64,000 nucleotides of DNA, taken from Helicostylum pulchrum (Eukaryota > Mucoromycota > Mucoromycetes > Mucorales > Mucoraceae). The stretch is from assembly GCA_025677825.1 (NCBI GenBank), contig JAIXMO010000004.1:124001-188000 (forward strand). Direction: 5' to 3'. The notes beneath the pieces are model-generated. The model had not been told where the DNA came from. It searched no databases and worked only from the letters and a program-made list of their open reading frames with translations. Made by a program: the position numbers and the translations under genes. Positions 10,911-22,453 of this stretch are shown here, piece by piece. Positions within the stretch are counted from its first letter, which is position 1. Every line of letters begins with the position of its first letter.

Positions 10911-13695
10911 ATTCGCATCTCTCGATATTTTAGAATCTTATACCAAATAGTATACTCTTTAATTTACTATTTTAATAAAATTTATTAATTGACATTCAAA
11001 AAAAAAAAAAGGTTCTTTCTAATTAATTCATTACTTTTTTTCTGTATACTTATTTGCCGCTTTTAAAGTTTAAAATTAAAGGAGCAAAAACAAATTGTAA
11101 AGTGTAATAAAATTACTGTTAATACTATACATGGTTATAAGCTTTTTTTTTTCGTGGCCGACTGAAATTAAATCGCTTATTCAGATCGAGGTCTGCGTAC
11201 ATGGAGAGTTTTGTTACAAAAAAGGCTAATTAGTTTTCAAAGTCAAGTATTTTAAATATAGACTTAACTACAGTGTAAACGTCAAGTAGTTTTTGATACT
11301 ATAAATTTGATTTACGGTACAGTTGCAGCTCTACTTACGGATTTATTTCTCCAGGACGTCGTCCCCCGCTTTAACATCATTATTACCATTATTATGTTTA
11401 AGGGAAGGTTCCAATTTTACAAAACTAAAAAAAATACTATGCTCTGCGATGAAATAATTATATTATTCAGTAATAATTTGTTAGAAAAGGAACCCTATTT
11501 TTTACCACGAACAACACTCCATCTAATAATAAAGGAACAAGGAGGCACATTCCTTTTTCTGTTTTTCTTTTCCTTTTATCCATTTTTCACGCAAGAGACT
11601 TTAAAAAGATGAGCCTTTACTCAGTAGCGACTTATTGTGATGATTTTAATCCTTATTTTTTAAACTGGCTTGACTTTTTCTTCTCTCCAAAAACATCAAA
11701 TAAAAAGTTTTATCAACTCAAATGTAAGTTAAAGGTCAACATAAATATCGGACTTTATTAAACGTATGTGTAATATGTATACTATTTTCAGTTCTCAAAG
11801 ACTGTCTCTTTGATTAACAGGAACAACCGCGAGAAGGTAATAGTATTACTGTTCCCAAAAAAAAAACCAGGTCCTGGTAAAAGGCAAGAAAGAAAGTTGT
11901 GCGTTGCTTAAAAGTAAAAGGGTCTCTAATAAAAGAGTAAGAAAAAAAAGGGTTTCGGGCAGTATAAAAGAGAAAATGGTCCCTATAAAAAGGGCAAGAA
12001 AAAAAAAGGGGGGAGCGAAGGGGAGCATTAAGTACCCTTGTAGTCAGGTCACAAAAGATAGAGGCGGAAACCCAAAGGGACGTATCTCCAATAGGTAGTG
12101 CCTAAGGGGGCGGATCTCCATCGCTGCTACCATTTCTCAAAGATAACCAGCAAGAACAAGACAAACCTCGACCCCGTCTTTTTGCTTTCAAAAGAAAAAA
12201 AGAAAAGGCCTTACTATAATACATGCCAGATAAATTGCAACTGTACGTGGCCCAACCTCAACGTTTACTATACCGTAGCGCCTGCTCTATAACATTAAAA
12301 GAAGACTAATTCCTTCTAACGTTACCCAGTGGGACCACGGCTCTGGGGGTTGACCCCCAAAAATGAAAATCGAAAAAAAACAAAAAAGTTTGTTTTTAAT
12401 TTTTTATATCAAAGATGTAGTTAAAACAACAATTTTGTATTATAAAACTTGGGTTCAATACGCGTTTTCTGTTTCTTAAAAAATTCAAAACCATAATTTA
12501 TTATACCTGCTTAAATTAGCACGGATTTCTTATGTCAATGATTTTACGCGAAGAATCCTATATTTGAACCTGTTCTAATATTTGGAATATCTCAAAATAA
12601 TAAGTTTACTTCCTTGTTCTTATATGTATTTAAATTTTTTTTTTCTTGTCCTTTTGTGTTCGTTTAAAAAACACCTCAAATAGTTTACATGCTAGAATCA
12701 CTCATAAAACCACTTTATTTAATAGATGATCGATAAACACATCGGTTATTATGATATGTACAAATATCTAGTTTTTGCTGCCTTGAATTTATAACGACAG
12801 TGAAGTAAAGATAGTCATCCGCTTCCATAGTTAGTTTATTCTGAAGGTGATTCGTTACGCATTCCTTAGCATATTTCAGTTTTTATGACCACTGCCCAGC
12901 TGTTTAGTCTGTTGCTAGACACCAAATCTTCATCAAAATATAGCGTTGATTTCACCATCCATCATAGCATCAAAAATGTTACCGCAATGCCTATTTTTCT
13001 TCATTTTTAGGTTCTTACTTGTTAAATACTTTAGTAAGTATATTCGAACTATTTACTTATAAGTGTCTGTTTATTTAGGGATGTATAAGAAAGCTACATT
13101 ATATTGTCACTCGGAATAAGAACTAAAAAATACTTTTGGAGTATAATTTATTTTGGTATATGTACCACCATACTCTACTAACAATAAAAAATGGGCCAAT
13201 ATCTTATTACGTGGCAAAATATAGGCTATGATACAAGTCATATGTCTCACCTATAGACATGCTTTTGCTATTCATTACAAAATAACGCATTTTACTAAAA
13301 ATTTCGGCTATTGATCACTGAAGAATCATCAATGAAACCACTCTGATGCATCCCTGTACTGGATTTTATCTTTTATCGATTTTTTTTAAAAAAAACTCTA
13401 TAAATATTACCATGGAAAATGTCATTGAGCTAGATCAACTTTTTGACTGCTTGCGTTTGCCTTATTCCTTAACTACAATTACCATGAAACATAGCAAACC
13501 AAAGTTTCTGAAATAGACGTGTTTATTTTATTTACCTTGGATAAAAATTTCCGCGTTTGATTACTACCCACCTAAAAAAAATATTAGGTAATCAAGGAAA
13601 ATGCGTACCTTTTTTCGTCAAAAAAAAACCATCATAATTAACTTAAGCCACTTTTTTTTTTTTATATATACATATTATTGAGACGGTGAAGAGTA
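10911..13695. other. Long gene-free stretch
   Basis: About 2.8 kb. AT-rich apart from 11840-12360, which is purine- and G-rich and includes a perfect 6-bp-stem palindrome (12344-12359, TGGGGG/CCCCCA around TTGA). Only short spurious frames; no RNA gene recognised. It lies between the 3' end of the GH17 gene and the 3' end of SPC25, so no promoter is required here. Confidence 0.5.
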
Positions 13696-14670
13696 TTAGT
13701 TCTCCTTGGGATGTGTATATGATGCAGAGGACAGTTTATTGACTTCAACAAATGATCTTCTCACACGCTTTACAAAAGAATAAATATCTCGGTCTATATT
13801 TACTTCTGCTAGTAATGAATCCATTTCTGGTATTTCTGGTTGACATTCCGTAACTAATATATATGCGTGTATAAATAATCAGATTTTCACAATAAAAAAG
13901 ATATTATTATAGTTACCTCGAAAGATATTAGATTCAGATAAATATAATACAAAATAAAATACTTTTTCGGTATCTACTTGGCTAATGCTTTTAAACGAGA
14001 ATTTGACATGATTTTCTAGTATATAATATATAATCAGTCATACAATTAAATACATGCGTATACACATTTTGACAGAAAAACCTTTCTCAGTAGACATGTC
14101 TAATTGAGTATATTTGACACAAGCCATTAATTCGTTCTTATCTCTTCTTTCGTTTTCTAAAGTGGACGCTTTCTTTGATATGTTTTCAACTTTTTTCTCT
14201 TCAAGTATCGCTAGTTTCTGATCCACCAGTGCCTGTAATTTCTCACTTTCTTTTGATACTGTTTCCGACTCTACTTTGTAGTTGGATAATTCGAGTGCTA
14301 CGCTTAATTCTTTTGATTTGGCCAATTCTATTTTTTGAATTAGACTTATGTTAAGAAAGGGGATAAGTTGTCAGTTATATATACTTTTTTCGTATTCGCT
14401 AATTGTATTCGATTGAAATTCAATGTTTTTTATGAAAGCATTCTTCATTTCTACATGTAAAAAGAATAGTTAAAGAGACTAAGCTCTTTGTACACGTATT
14501 AACAAGTTACCTGACAACTGTGTAAATTGCTTTTCAAAAGCTTCTTCAGCTTCTTCAAAATTACGTCGTTCTTTTACTAGGTTCTCTCTAAACGATATTT
14601 CTAATAACCTAAATGTGTTTAATGTTTCATTTATGTCTGCACAAAGACGTGATGTATCTATTTCTTCCAT
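13696..14670 (-). CDS. SPC25: Kinetochore protein Spc25 (NDC80 complex)
   Basis: Five exons (minus): 14670-14511, 14450-14385, 14327-14082, 14015-13917 and 13853-13696; 729 nt, 242 residues, close to the family's usual length. Residues ~1-150 are a charged coiled coil (NFEEAEEAFEKQFTQLSG, SKELSVALELSNYKVESE, ILEEKKVENISKKASTLE). The C-terminal globular domain matches Spc25: VKFSFKSIS, then VDTEKVFYFVLYLSES, then VTECQPEIPEMDSLL and DIYSFVKRVRRSF. Spc25 pairs with Spc24 and anchors the Ndc80 complex to the inner kinetochore. The exon 3 donor is weak (GTTTTT) but is the only one I found that keeps frame and gives LDMSTEKENHVKFSF, which lines up with the family. Each exon alone is too short to stand out. 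Start is the first Met of exon 1. Confidence 0.85.
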
Positions 14671-14937
14671 TATGAAAATATATGTTCGTATGTAAAAAGG
14701 GAAGAGAGAATTCAAAAAAAAAATATGGAGTGTGTGTGACTGGTAGTACCTTATTTGGTATACTGAAACTTTTGCCGGGCCTAAAACTAAAGAAAAAAAA
14801 AGTGTACGGTTGGGTGGAAAAGGATTTCCAAGCTGAGAGAGAGAGTAGGCGGAGAGGGGCGAGGATTTTGTATAGACACTCAGCTTGGGGTAAATGATAG
14901 ATCCTTCTTTACTTCAGCTGTCAAAACATCTGTTACA
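14671..14937. promoter_or_regulatory. Divergent promoter region, SPC25 / eL18
   Basis: 267 bp between the ATG codons of two head-to-head genes. It probably holds both core promoters and the eL18 5' UTR, with a purine-rich tract at 14815-14860. No clear TATA box. Confidence 0.5.
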
Positions 14938-15817
14938 ATGGTAAAATATAAATCATGAATTTTGTTTACATAGATTGGATTACATATGCAACGAAAATGG
15001 ATGGATGGATTACATTTAGATTTTTTTTATTCTTGTTGCATATGAGATTCCAACGTTTTTTTTTTTTTTTTTTTTTGCAATGACTGACTCTCTCATTTTT
15101 TTTTTCAAATAACAAAAAAAAACAAAAAAAACATTATAGGGTATTGACTTAAAGAACCATCACGTCAAGAACAGCAACCGTACTTCTCCCAAGTCTGAGA
15201 ACGTCTACTTGGCCTTGCTCGTCAAGGTAAAATGAATTATACCGAAACTTTCAATTTTGAAATTAACATTTTTAAAAAAAACTCTTTTAGTTGTACCGTT
15301 TCCTCGCTCGTCGTACTGAGGCCAACTTCAACAAGGTTGTCTTGAAGCGTCTCTTTATGTCTCGTGTTAACCGTCCCCCCGTCACCGTTTCTCGTATCGT
15401 CAAGAACGCTAAGGGTAACAACACTGTTGTTGTTGTCGGTACCGTCACTGACGATTCTCGTCTTTTGGACCTCCCCAAGCTCTCTGTTGCTGCTCTTCAC
15501 TTCACCAAGACCGCCAAGGCTCGTATCTTGAAGGCCGGTGGTGAATGTTTGACTTTGGATCAATTGGCTCTCCGTGCTCCTACCGGTGCCAACACCATCC
15601 TCGTCCGTGGTGCTAAGGTAAATTTTTATATTATTATTTTTGTTTATGTGGTAAGTGGGTATACTAAATCAAGGTTTTTTTTATATAGAACTCTCGTGAG
15701 TCCGTTAAGCATTTCGGTATGGGTCCCCATAAGAACAAGAAGCCTTTCGTTAGATCTAAGGGTCGCAAGTTCGAAAAGGCTCGTGGTAAGCGTGCTTCTC
15801 GTGGTTTCAAGGTCTAA
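14938..15817 (+). CDS. RPL18: 60S ribosomal protein eL18 (L18)
   Basis: Exons 14938-14940 (only the ATG), 15140-15226, 15291-15617 and 15689-15817; 546 nt, 181 residues, as expected for eL18. The protein begins [20 protein letters not shown] and continues with [33 protein letters not shown] and the C-terminal basic tail [18 protein letters not shown], all typical. It is a component of the large ribosomal subunit. The coding sequence uses strongly biased codons (GGT, CGT, AAG, GTC) unlike most neighbours, as expected for a highly expressed gene. The first intron (14941-15139) is the longest and contains a perfect 10-nt inverted repeat. The ATG-only exon is forced by the sequence: GGT ATT GAC directly follows an acceptor, and ATG|GTAAAA is the matching donor upstream. 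Confidence 0.95.
14983..15044 (+). other. Inverted repeat (hairpin) in eL18 intron 1
   Basis: CATATGCAAC (14983-14992) and its exact reverse complement GTTGCATATG (15035-15044) would pair around a 42-nt loop in the pre-mRNA. The loop contains two GGATTACAT-like segments. Possible regulatory or RNase III-type hairpin; by itself it could also be chance. Confidence 0.45.
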
Positions 15818-16014
15818 ACAACCTTACAACAAAATTATTAATAAAATAGCATTTGTTGATGTCACAAAACATTTAAACTGTATATTTTTGGTCTTTTCTT
15901 TTTCTTTTTTAAAATGGGAGGAGTGTTTATTATTTAAAAAATATTGTAAATGGTTTTTTATATATTTTATATATTGCGTTTTTATTTTATACATGAATTA
16001 GTTTTTTTGTTCGT

Positions 16015-16974
16015 TTACTTTCTAGACTTTTTGGCTTTAGGAGCTTCTTCCTCATCTATTAAATAAACGAGTTATTAAAATTTGCATTTTTATGTAATTT
16101 AATTTAATTTTTTACCATCAGAATCTTCGTCACTACCGAGCTCGATATCATCATCATCAAGATCATCATCTTCTTCAGGACCTTGGAAATAGTCAACAGC
16201 ATTAGGGAAGATATCTTCACTGATCATGTCACCAACACGAACATCATCATCACCAAACCATTCGATGAAAGAGACTGCGAAATCATCCTCATCTTGATCG
16301 GCCTTACGCTTATTGTTGGGAGCCTAAATTATATTACATGATTAATGCAAAAATTTTAAACTATAAAAAAAAAAAATTTACCTTGTTATCATGATATTCA
16401 ATAGTGGTCTTTGAGATAACTTCACCATCACTCTCAGGATCAACAGAGAATTCCTATTATAAACCTGATAAGCTACACTATCCTTTACTTTTAAATGTAA
16501 TAATCTTACCTTGACTAAAGTTTCGTTCTTGAAGACACCATTCTTCTTGAAAGTCTACGCGATACCAACAAAAAAATACTATAAGAATATGCTTACTTTT
16601 TTTAAAAAAATTAAAAACAACTTACAGCAGTGACCTTACGGTAGTTAGGTCTCTTATCATCATACTCAACGTGTAAGTCAGTCAAGTGTTCCAAGGCTTC
16701 CATATCATTTTCAGTGGGATCAATACTGAACAAAGGAGAATTACCAAGCTAAACAAAAAATAATTATTAGATCCTTTAGGTTCGATCTAACTCGTAAGAA
16801 GGCTTAACTTACAGCTTGACTCCAGAAGCCGGGAATCTTCTTTACGATTTCACGACGCTTATACCAAATGGGAGTCATAAGCTTACGTTGGTAAGCATTG
16901 ACTTCTTCAGCAACTCTCATGGTCTCTTCATCGAGAACCATAAATTGATCGTTAATAATATCTTCAACTGACAT
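16015..16974 (-). CDS. SET/NAP-family histone chaperone
   Basis: Six exons (minus): 16974-16813, 16748-16626, 16554-16510, 16453-16382, 16323-16116 and 16055-16015; 651 nt, 216 residues, all phases consistent. The N-terminus is a helix with VAEEVNAYQRKLMTPIW and RREIVKKIPGFWSQA, matching the SET signature (KRSELIAKIPNFW-like). It is followed by LTDLHVEYDDKRPNYR, TFKKNGVFKNETLVKEF and EWFGDDDVRVGDMISEDIFPNAVDYF, and ends in a long Asp/Glu tail and a basic AKKSRK end. This order is the NAP fold of SET/Vps75 proteins, which bind histones H3/H4 or H2A/H2B and aid chromatin assembly and acetylation. Length is shorter than NAP1, so SET/Vps75-like is preferred. The terminal KKSRK may be a nuclear localisation signal. 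Confidence 0.88.
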
Positions 16975-17152
16975 TTTGTTATATATAAAAAAAAAGTTTG
17001 TTAAACACGTCAAAAAAGAAAACCTATTCGGGGTATTTTATAACGAAAAAAAAAAAAAAAAAAAAAAGTGACTTTTATTCTCCTTTTGGGTACTTGTTTA
17101 AAAACCTTTTTTTAAAAAATTAGCATTTTTTTAAGCGCGTTTATTTTTGGTT

Positions 17153-19167
17153 TTACCTAATCTGCATACGGGTGGCTTCAACAAAAGAAATGGCTATTCT
17201 TAGTTCCTTCTCCGTTCTTGCTAAATCGATTGCTTTTTCATAATATTTTAATGCTTCAGTGTATTTATCTTGATCTAAATACATTTGCGCTAAAGAAGCT
17301 ACTGCAGCATCACAAGCAGGATCCGCTATTATATTTATAATAAAGTTTTAATTTATAATATATTGATATATGTGTACTACTATAATACCTTCGAGTGCGC
17401 TCTTGCATAAGTTAACAGCCTCTTCTATTTGATAGCTTTGATACTTAATCATAGCCTTATTGATATAAGGTAACGGGTGATTTGGATTTAGTGACATGGC
17501 TTTATTAAACATATCAGTAGCTCGAATCAAATCTCCTTTATCTGCTAATACTTCTCCATAGTAATTATAAGAGTCTGATGACTGAGAAAATTTTTTAATA
17601 GTTTGTTCAAATGTTTGTATAGAATTTGATACCATGCCGAGCTTATATTGTGCTACTGCTAATTGGATATACGCGTAGACAAAACTAGGGTCTAGCATTA
17701 AGCTCTTTTCGTAATCAAGTATAGCTTGTTTATAATCCCCACTAATATAGTAAACTAAAAAAAAATGGAACTAGTCAGTTTAATTTTTTTTATAAAATAA
17801 AATGAAAAATTAACCTTGGCCTCGATGGTAGTAAATATCAGGTTCCATTGGACTCAACTCAATAGCCTTTTCAAATACCTGTAAAGCATCCTCTGTATCA
17901 CCCAATTCCATTAGGATACTAGCTCGTTTGATATAACTTTGAATATAAGTAGGATCCAATTGGATTGATTGATGTAAACATGTCAGCGCAGTATTAGCAT
18001 CGCCTTTTAAAAATGCCAATGTACCCTTCAAGTTTAGAGCAAGTGCTACGTATTTTTCCGAACATCCTAATACAATAGCTTTTTGACAGTCTTGGAATGC
18101 TTCTTCGTACTTTTTTTCGGCTAGCGCTCTTCTTGCTTTAGCATAGTATGCGTCTCCGTTTACTGTATCTGTACTTGATGGTATATCCATATTACTATCT
18201 TTTTTATAAACAAATAATTAATTTCCCGTATTAAATTAGGCATTATCATTATTTTACCAGGACGGAAACAATCAAAGTAAGCAGAAACAAACGTAGCAGA
18301 AGGAAATCTCGGTTGCTTTATCTATTATAGATAGTGTAAGTATATATGTAGGTATGTAACAAAACATTCTTACCTTTATTAATTGTTTTGCCTTTTCCTC
18401 CGATACTCGTTTTAAAATACTTTCTCTTTCTAAGGCGGCATTTTCGTTTTTAAAACCTTCTAAAATACAAACACATGTATAGTCTATTTTCATATATTGT
18501 TATTAAACTACAGAGTATATGTATACTATACTTTACCAAAGAGAGCTTCAGATAAATCCCCCTTCTTTTCTAAAGCTTGTGCTCGACAATACAATGCCTT
18601 TGTAAAAGTAGGGTTTAATAAAAGGGCTGTACTGCAATCTTCTAATACTTTATCGTAAAGCTCCATATTTGCATAACAAGCAGCTCGGCTAGCATAAAAT
18701 GAAGCGTTTGATTGAAATCGAATTGCTTGTGTGTATAATCGAATTGCTTCTGCGTAATCCTTATTGTTGAATGCTAAATTTCCTTTGGTTTTAAATACAT
18801 TGGCAGCGGATAAACGTTGCTTTTTTTTGTATGTAAATTATTTACTTTTTCTATTTTGTACAAGTTTTATTTATTTATTACCTCTGGTGTCATGACAGAA
18901 ATAATAGCGTCTGTCATTGACTCATATGCAGATAATGGTACTTCATCACGCGCTATTGATATAGTTTTTTGAGTGGTAGGAATTATGATTAGCGTAACAA
19001 AGAAAAATATTCTTACTGGGTGGTGAAGGTGGAGGTGGTGGATGATAGAATTGATTACAGATCAAGAATGCAGCACTAGTACCTGCAAGTGTAATACCTA
19101 AAACAATAGCTACATAAAATTTCCAGTCTCTATTATCAATATAATTTCGGACGTATATTCTAGACAT
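17153..19167 (-). CDS. TOM70: Mitochondrial import receptor Tom70
   Basis: Eight exons (minus): 19167-19017, 18952-18882, 18819-18537, 18459-18374, 18321-18258, 18198-17815, 17754-17389 and 17325-17153; 1578 nt, 525 residues, all phases close. The N-terminus carries one membrane anchor (about residues 16-37, KFYVAIVLGITLAGTSAAFL) followed by a Pro run. TPR repeats follow: KTKGNLAFNNKDYAEAIRLY, SRAACYANMELYDKVLEDC, then a linker with PSATFVSAYFDCFRP typical of Tom70, then a C-terminal TPR array (YYHRGQVYYISGDYKQAILD, INKAMIKYQSYQIEEAV, ALKYYEKAIDLARTERELR). Tom70 sits in the outer mitochondrial membrane and receives Hsp70/Hsp90-bound precursors such as carriers. It is somewhat shorter than yeast Tom70 (~617). 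It shares a 184-bp divergent promoter with VPS55. Confidence 0.93.
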
Positions 19168-19351
19168 TTTGAGATATATTGGAAAGATAGAAAAATATGT
19201 ATGAAGGGGGATTATTGTTTAAATAAGCTGTACAAAGTACACAATTGGCGTTGTTTTAAATAATTGTCTGGTGATACTTGTTCAAAAAATAAATACTTTT
19301 TTCTTTTTCTTTTTTTTTTACATACATACGCACCAAGAGAATTACAACATT
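19168..19351. promoter_or_regulatory. Divergent promoter, TOM70 / VPS55
   Basis: 184 bp between two start codons on opposite strands, so it must hold both core promoters. It contains a T-rich tract next to the VPS55 side. Confidence 0.5.
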
Positions 19352-20278
19352 ATGGCAGGTTTAAGAAGTAAGCGATACAATGTTTACACTTTATTCACGT
19401 TAATTATTTAACTTTTTTTTTTCTGCGTTCGTTTAGCGTAAGAATACACATATATTTCCCAGTACTTTTTTTTTTAAAAAAAATGACAATATTTTAGCAT
19501 TATTGCATTGGCTTTTGTTTTAGCTATTGGTTTCTTGTTAGTTATTTTATCGTGCGCTCTTTTCTCGTAAGTTTTTTTTACTGTGCACCGCCCCTCCTTT
19601 TTGAACCTCTTTACTGACTTTTTTTTTTCTTTTAATAATGTAATAGTAACTGGTGGCCGTTATTAGTCGGTAAGTCTGTTTAGCTTTATTAAACTCATCA
19701 GTTACTTTTTCTAACTTAATTACACAGTTGCAACTTATATATTAGCTCCATTACCTAACGCTTTATGCGGAAGGTGCGCTGGAGAAGATGACCTCATGTC
19801 TGATTATAATGGGTACGGAAACTATTAGCAAACAACGACAACAAAATACATACGCTGATATTTTTTTTTCTTTCATTCTAGTGGCGCACTTGATGCAGGA
19901 CATTTTATTACTGGCATGTTTATTGTAACTGGATTTTGTAAGTTTTTTTTTTGTAGTGTATATATGAGAGACTTTTTTAATGTAATTTTTTTGTTGTATA
20001 AAAGGTTTACCATTTGTTCTTGCTCATGCTGAAGTGGTAAGTATTTGGGGAGGGGAGGGGGGGGGGGGGTTAATTATAAAAAAGATGGATTGTACTAATA
20101 TACGAAATAGATTACTGTCCCAGCCATGATTATGAGTATTGCAGGTGGTGTTTTGGTATATGGAACAAGTAAGTATATATATATTTTTGGTTGTTTTTTA
20201 TTGCTAAATGTGGTTTTTTCTTTTGTAATAGTTATCGCATATACACATTTTTTCGCTCATCAAGGTGAAGATTTTTGA
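19352..20278 (+). CDS. VPS55: Vps55 / LEPROT-like endosomal membrane protein
   Basis: Exons 19352-19367, 19437 (one nucleotide), 19498-19566, 19647-19669, 19728-19812, 19882-19937, 20005-20036, 20111-20168 and 20232-20278. They total 387 nt, 128 residues. The protein starts MAGLRTIIALAFVLAIGF and continues LLVILSCALF, WWPLLVVATYILAPLPNALC, GGALDAGHFITGMFIVTGFC, LPFVLAHAEV, and ends THFFAHQGEDF. This matches yeast Vps55 (FLLVILSCALF, LAPIPN, AHFLTGM) and animal LEPROT (MAG start, four membrane spans, FF...DDF end). Vps55 works with Vps68 in sorting at late endosomes. Without the single C at 19437, flanked by AG and GTAAGA, the total is 386 nt and the frame breaks. Eight introns in a 128-codon gene is extreme even here. 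Confidence 0.88.
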
Positions 20279-22453
20279 TATCCCAAAATAATTTAATAAT
20301 GATAATAAAAAAAAGGAGGAATGATAAGTAAAACAATATAAAGTATTTTTTATGTGTAAGATATGTGTGCAAGTGGATTTTGTACTTTGTTTGATAGTAG
20401 TAGATATCATATTCTCACATGAAAGTCTAACGTTATTTTTACCTTCTGGAAATTGGTGAAATACATCAGAGCCATCAACTATACATCTTTTAAAATGGAT
20501 CCTTCTTCCTTTTGACTGCCGCTCTTTAAATGAACTTGAAGCTGTAGAAATCGGCGCCAATTCTACGTGATTTAGGGATATCTTCAATAAGTGTTGCGCA
20601 TTTTTAATATTAAATAAAAACATAGATTTTGCACAAGATAGCTTTATTTAAAATGATCACGAATAATATGTGGTTTTAGTGCTTTTAAATGCATACATCA
20701 AATTAACACCAAAATCATGTACCAAGTATGTTAATTACGTAACTAACATCGAAAAGCCTAAACTCCGAAGCCTGTTTTTGTGAACTGTAAGTGTTAATGC
20801 CTAATAATAGAGAGAAATTCTCTTTCATAATAAACGTCTACACATACTCCTTCTTTCTTGTGTTCTCTGATTTTTTGCTCCATTTTGGTTGGACGGCAAA
20901 TTCGTAGACCGAGAAGCCGCTACATCTATTTTCTACAGAGCATCTTTCGTCTATTGTTCTTGCTTCTTCCCCTACTAGCTCGAAGAGTTTCTGTCTATCA
21001 GTACCAGTTACATCAAAATACTTTGCCAGTTTCACAGATATAGTCTTTTAGATCCAGTAAGACCAAAATAAATGGCATGTGTTGAAGTCTTGGATAAACT
21101 TAAAAATTATGCATCTGTCGAGTAAGTTATTCTATGCATCAGCACACCTCCGTCAAAATATAGTATCGATATCTCGAGAATAAATAGATAAGTGCAGATT
21201 TTGAAAGGTGTATTATTATAAATCTAGTTGAAAAAGAATATTGATCCGACTTAACTTGGGAATAAGTTTAGCTTTATTTTATACACGAGCATTATTAAAC
21301 ATATACACTTTTACAGTAATTGTGTGAGTATAAATCCCCTTTTTTTTAATGTGTATTCAAAAGTATTTTAGCTTAAATAGTAAATCATGTACATCGTTTC
21401 TCATACCGTTATTACGTAGAGAAAAAGTGATACACAGAAATAAGACCGTTTAAAGCTGGGGAATTAAAGCCCTGAACCACTTTCTTAAATTACAAATGAC
21501 TTTAATAATATTTGTTATGACTCGAGGGAATGGTTTGATAAAGTCTTTCCTTTTTTCTTTTTCAAGCCGATATCAAGTCGAGCGGTGTCTCGCAAAAACA
21601 AAAACAAAAACAAAGAAAGAAGAAAAGAAAATTACACTTAAAAAGAGAGGATGGTCTTACGATATTGAAAGTATTTTTTTTTGTCGTTATCTTGAGTTAG
21701 TTAATTTATGATATCAGAGCATATGAATTAACAAGCTAGACTTCATCATTATTTCATCAGTCAATTGTTGTACAACACCATTTGATATCTGGTTGTACAA
21801 CATCTCTTGGCTGAGATTATTATGGAAATAGAAAGTGATAAACAGGCACTTTTTACTTTTGCAAGTGTTTTTTACTCTCTCCTTTTTATCTATTTGAAAC
21901 GGTTTGTAATCTAAAGTAAATATATACTTCAGTTGCTGTAAAGAAATGACATAATTAAATATAAATACCAGCTATGTAAACATTATTATTTATAATTAAA
22001 ATAAGTTCAATTGTGAATTTTTGCGCACAGATCAAAATAGCCAAAAAAAAAAAAAGGGCCTTTACTGAGTTTTTTCACCTCCTCCATCTTTTTTTTTCAT
22101 TTCGATGCATATCGTAAACTGTATTAAACTATGAGCCTCTGTTGTTATAAATAGAAAACTTAGACTTTTTTTTATATTGCCAAGTCAGAATCACCGACTG
22201 AAGTCGAATTGAGGAACCGCTTTCGTATTTTTTATTTTTATTTATTTTTTTCGTTTTCTTTTTCTTCTTAATACCTTTTTTATTATTTTTTACTATTATT
22301 TTTAACCCAAAAAAACGAGAAGAAAAAAATAAAGACATAGTTACTTTTCTTTCTTTCTATCTCTCTCGTTTTTTTTTTACCTTTTTTTAAAAAAAAGTTA
22401 TATATACACTTGTACCATAAATTACTATACATAGAGAAGAAAAAAAACAAGAT
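20279..22453. other. Intergenic region with possible decayed coding fragments
   Basis: About 2.2 kb before the chitin synthase gene. Two minus-strand open segments (roughly 20400-20620 and 20838-21060) have protein-like composition, for example GRRIHFKRCIVDGSDVFH and RQKLFELVGEEARTIDE. They lack plausible starts, introns or continuation, so I treat them as possible relics. The 300 bp before 22454 are pyrimidine- and A-rich and should be the chitin synthase promoter and leader. Confidence 0.4.

Noticed and set aside
12344..12359. TGGGGG-TTGA-CCCCCA palindrome considered as a Helitron 3' hairpin
   Set aside because: No CTRR end follows within about 12 bp, no Rep/helicase coding is present, and a 6-bp stem is weak evidence alone.
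16770..16800. GGTTCGATC considered as a tRNA B box
   Set aside because: No A box, acceptor stem or anticodon arm around it; it lies in an intron of the SET/NAP gene. No tRNA could be supported anywhere in the window.
20204..20623. 139-residue minus-strand frame overlapping the end of VPS55
   Set aside because: The downstream half is antisense to VPS55 and AT-rich; only a short middle part looks protein-like, so it is at most a relic.
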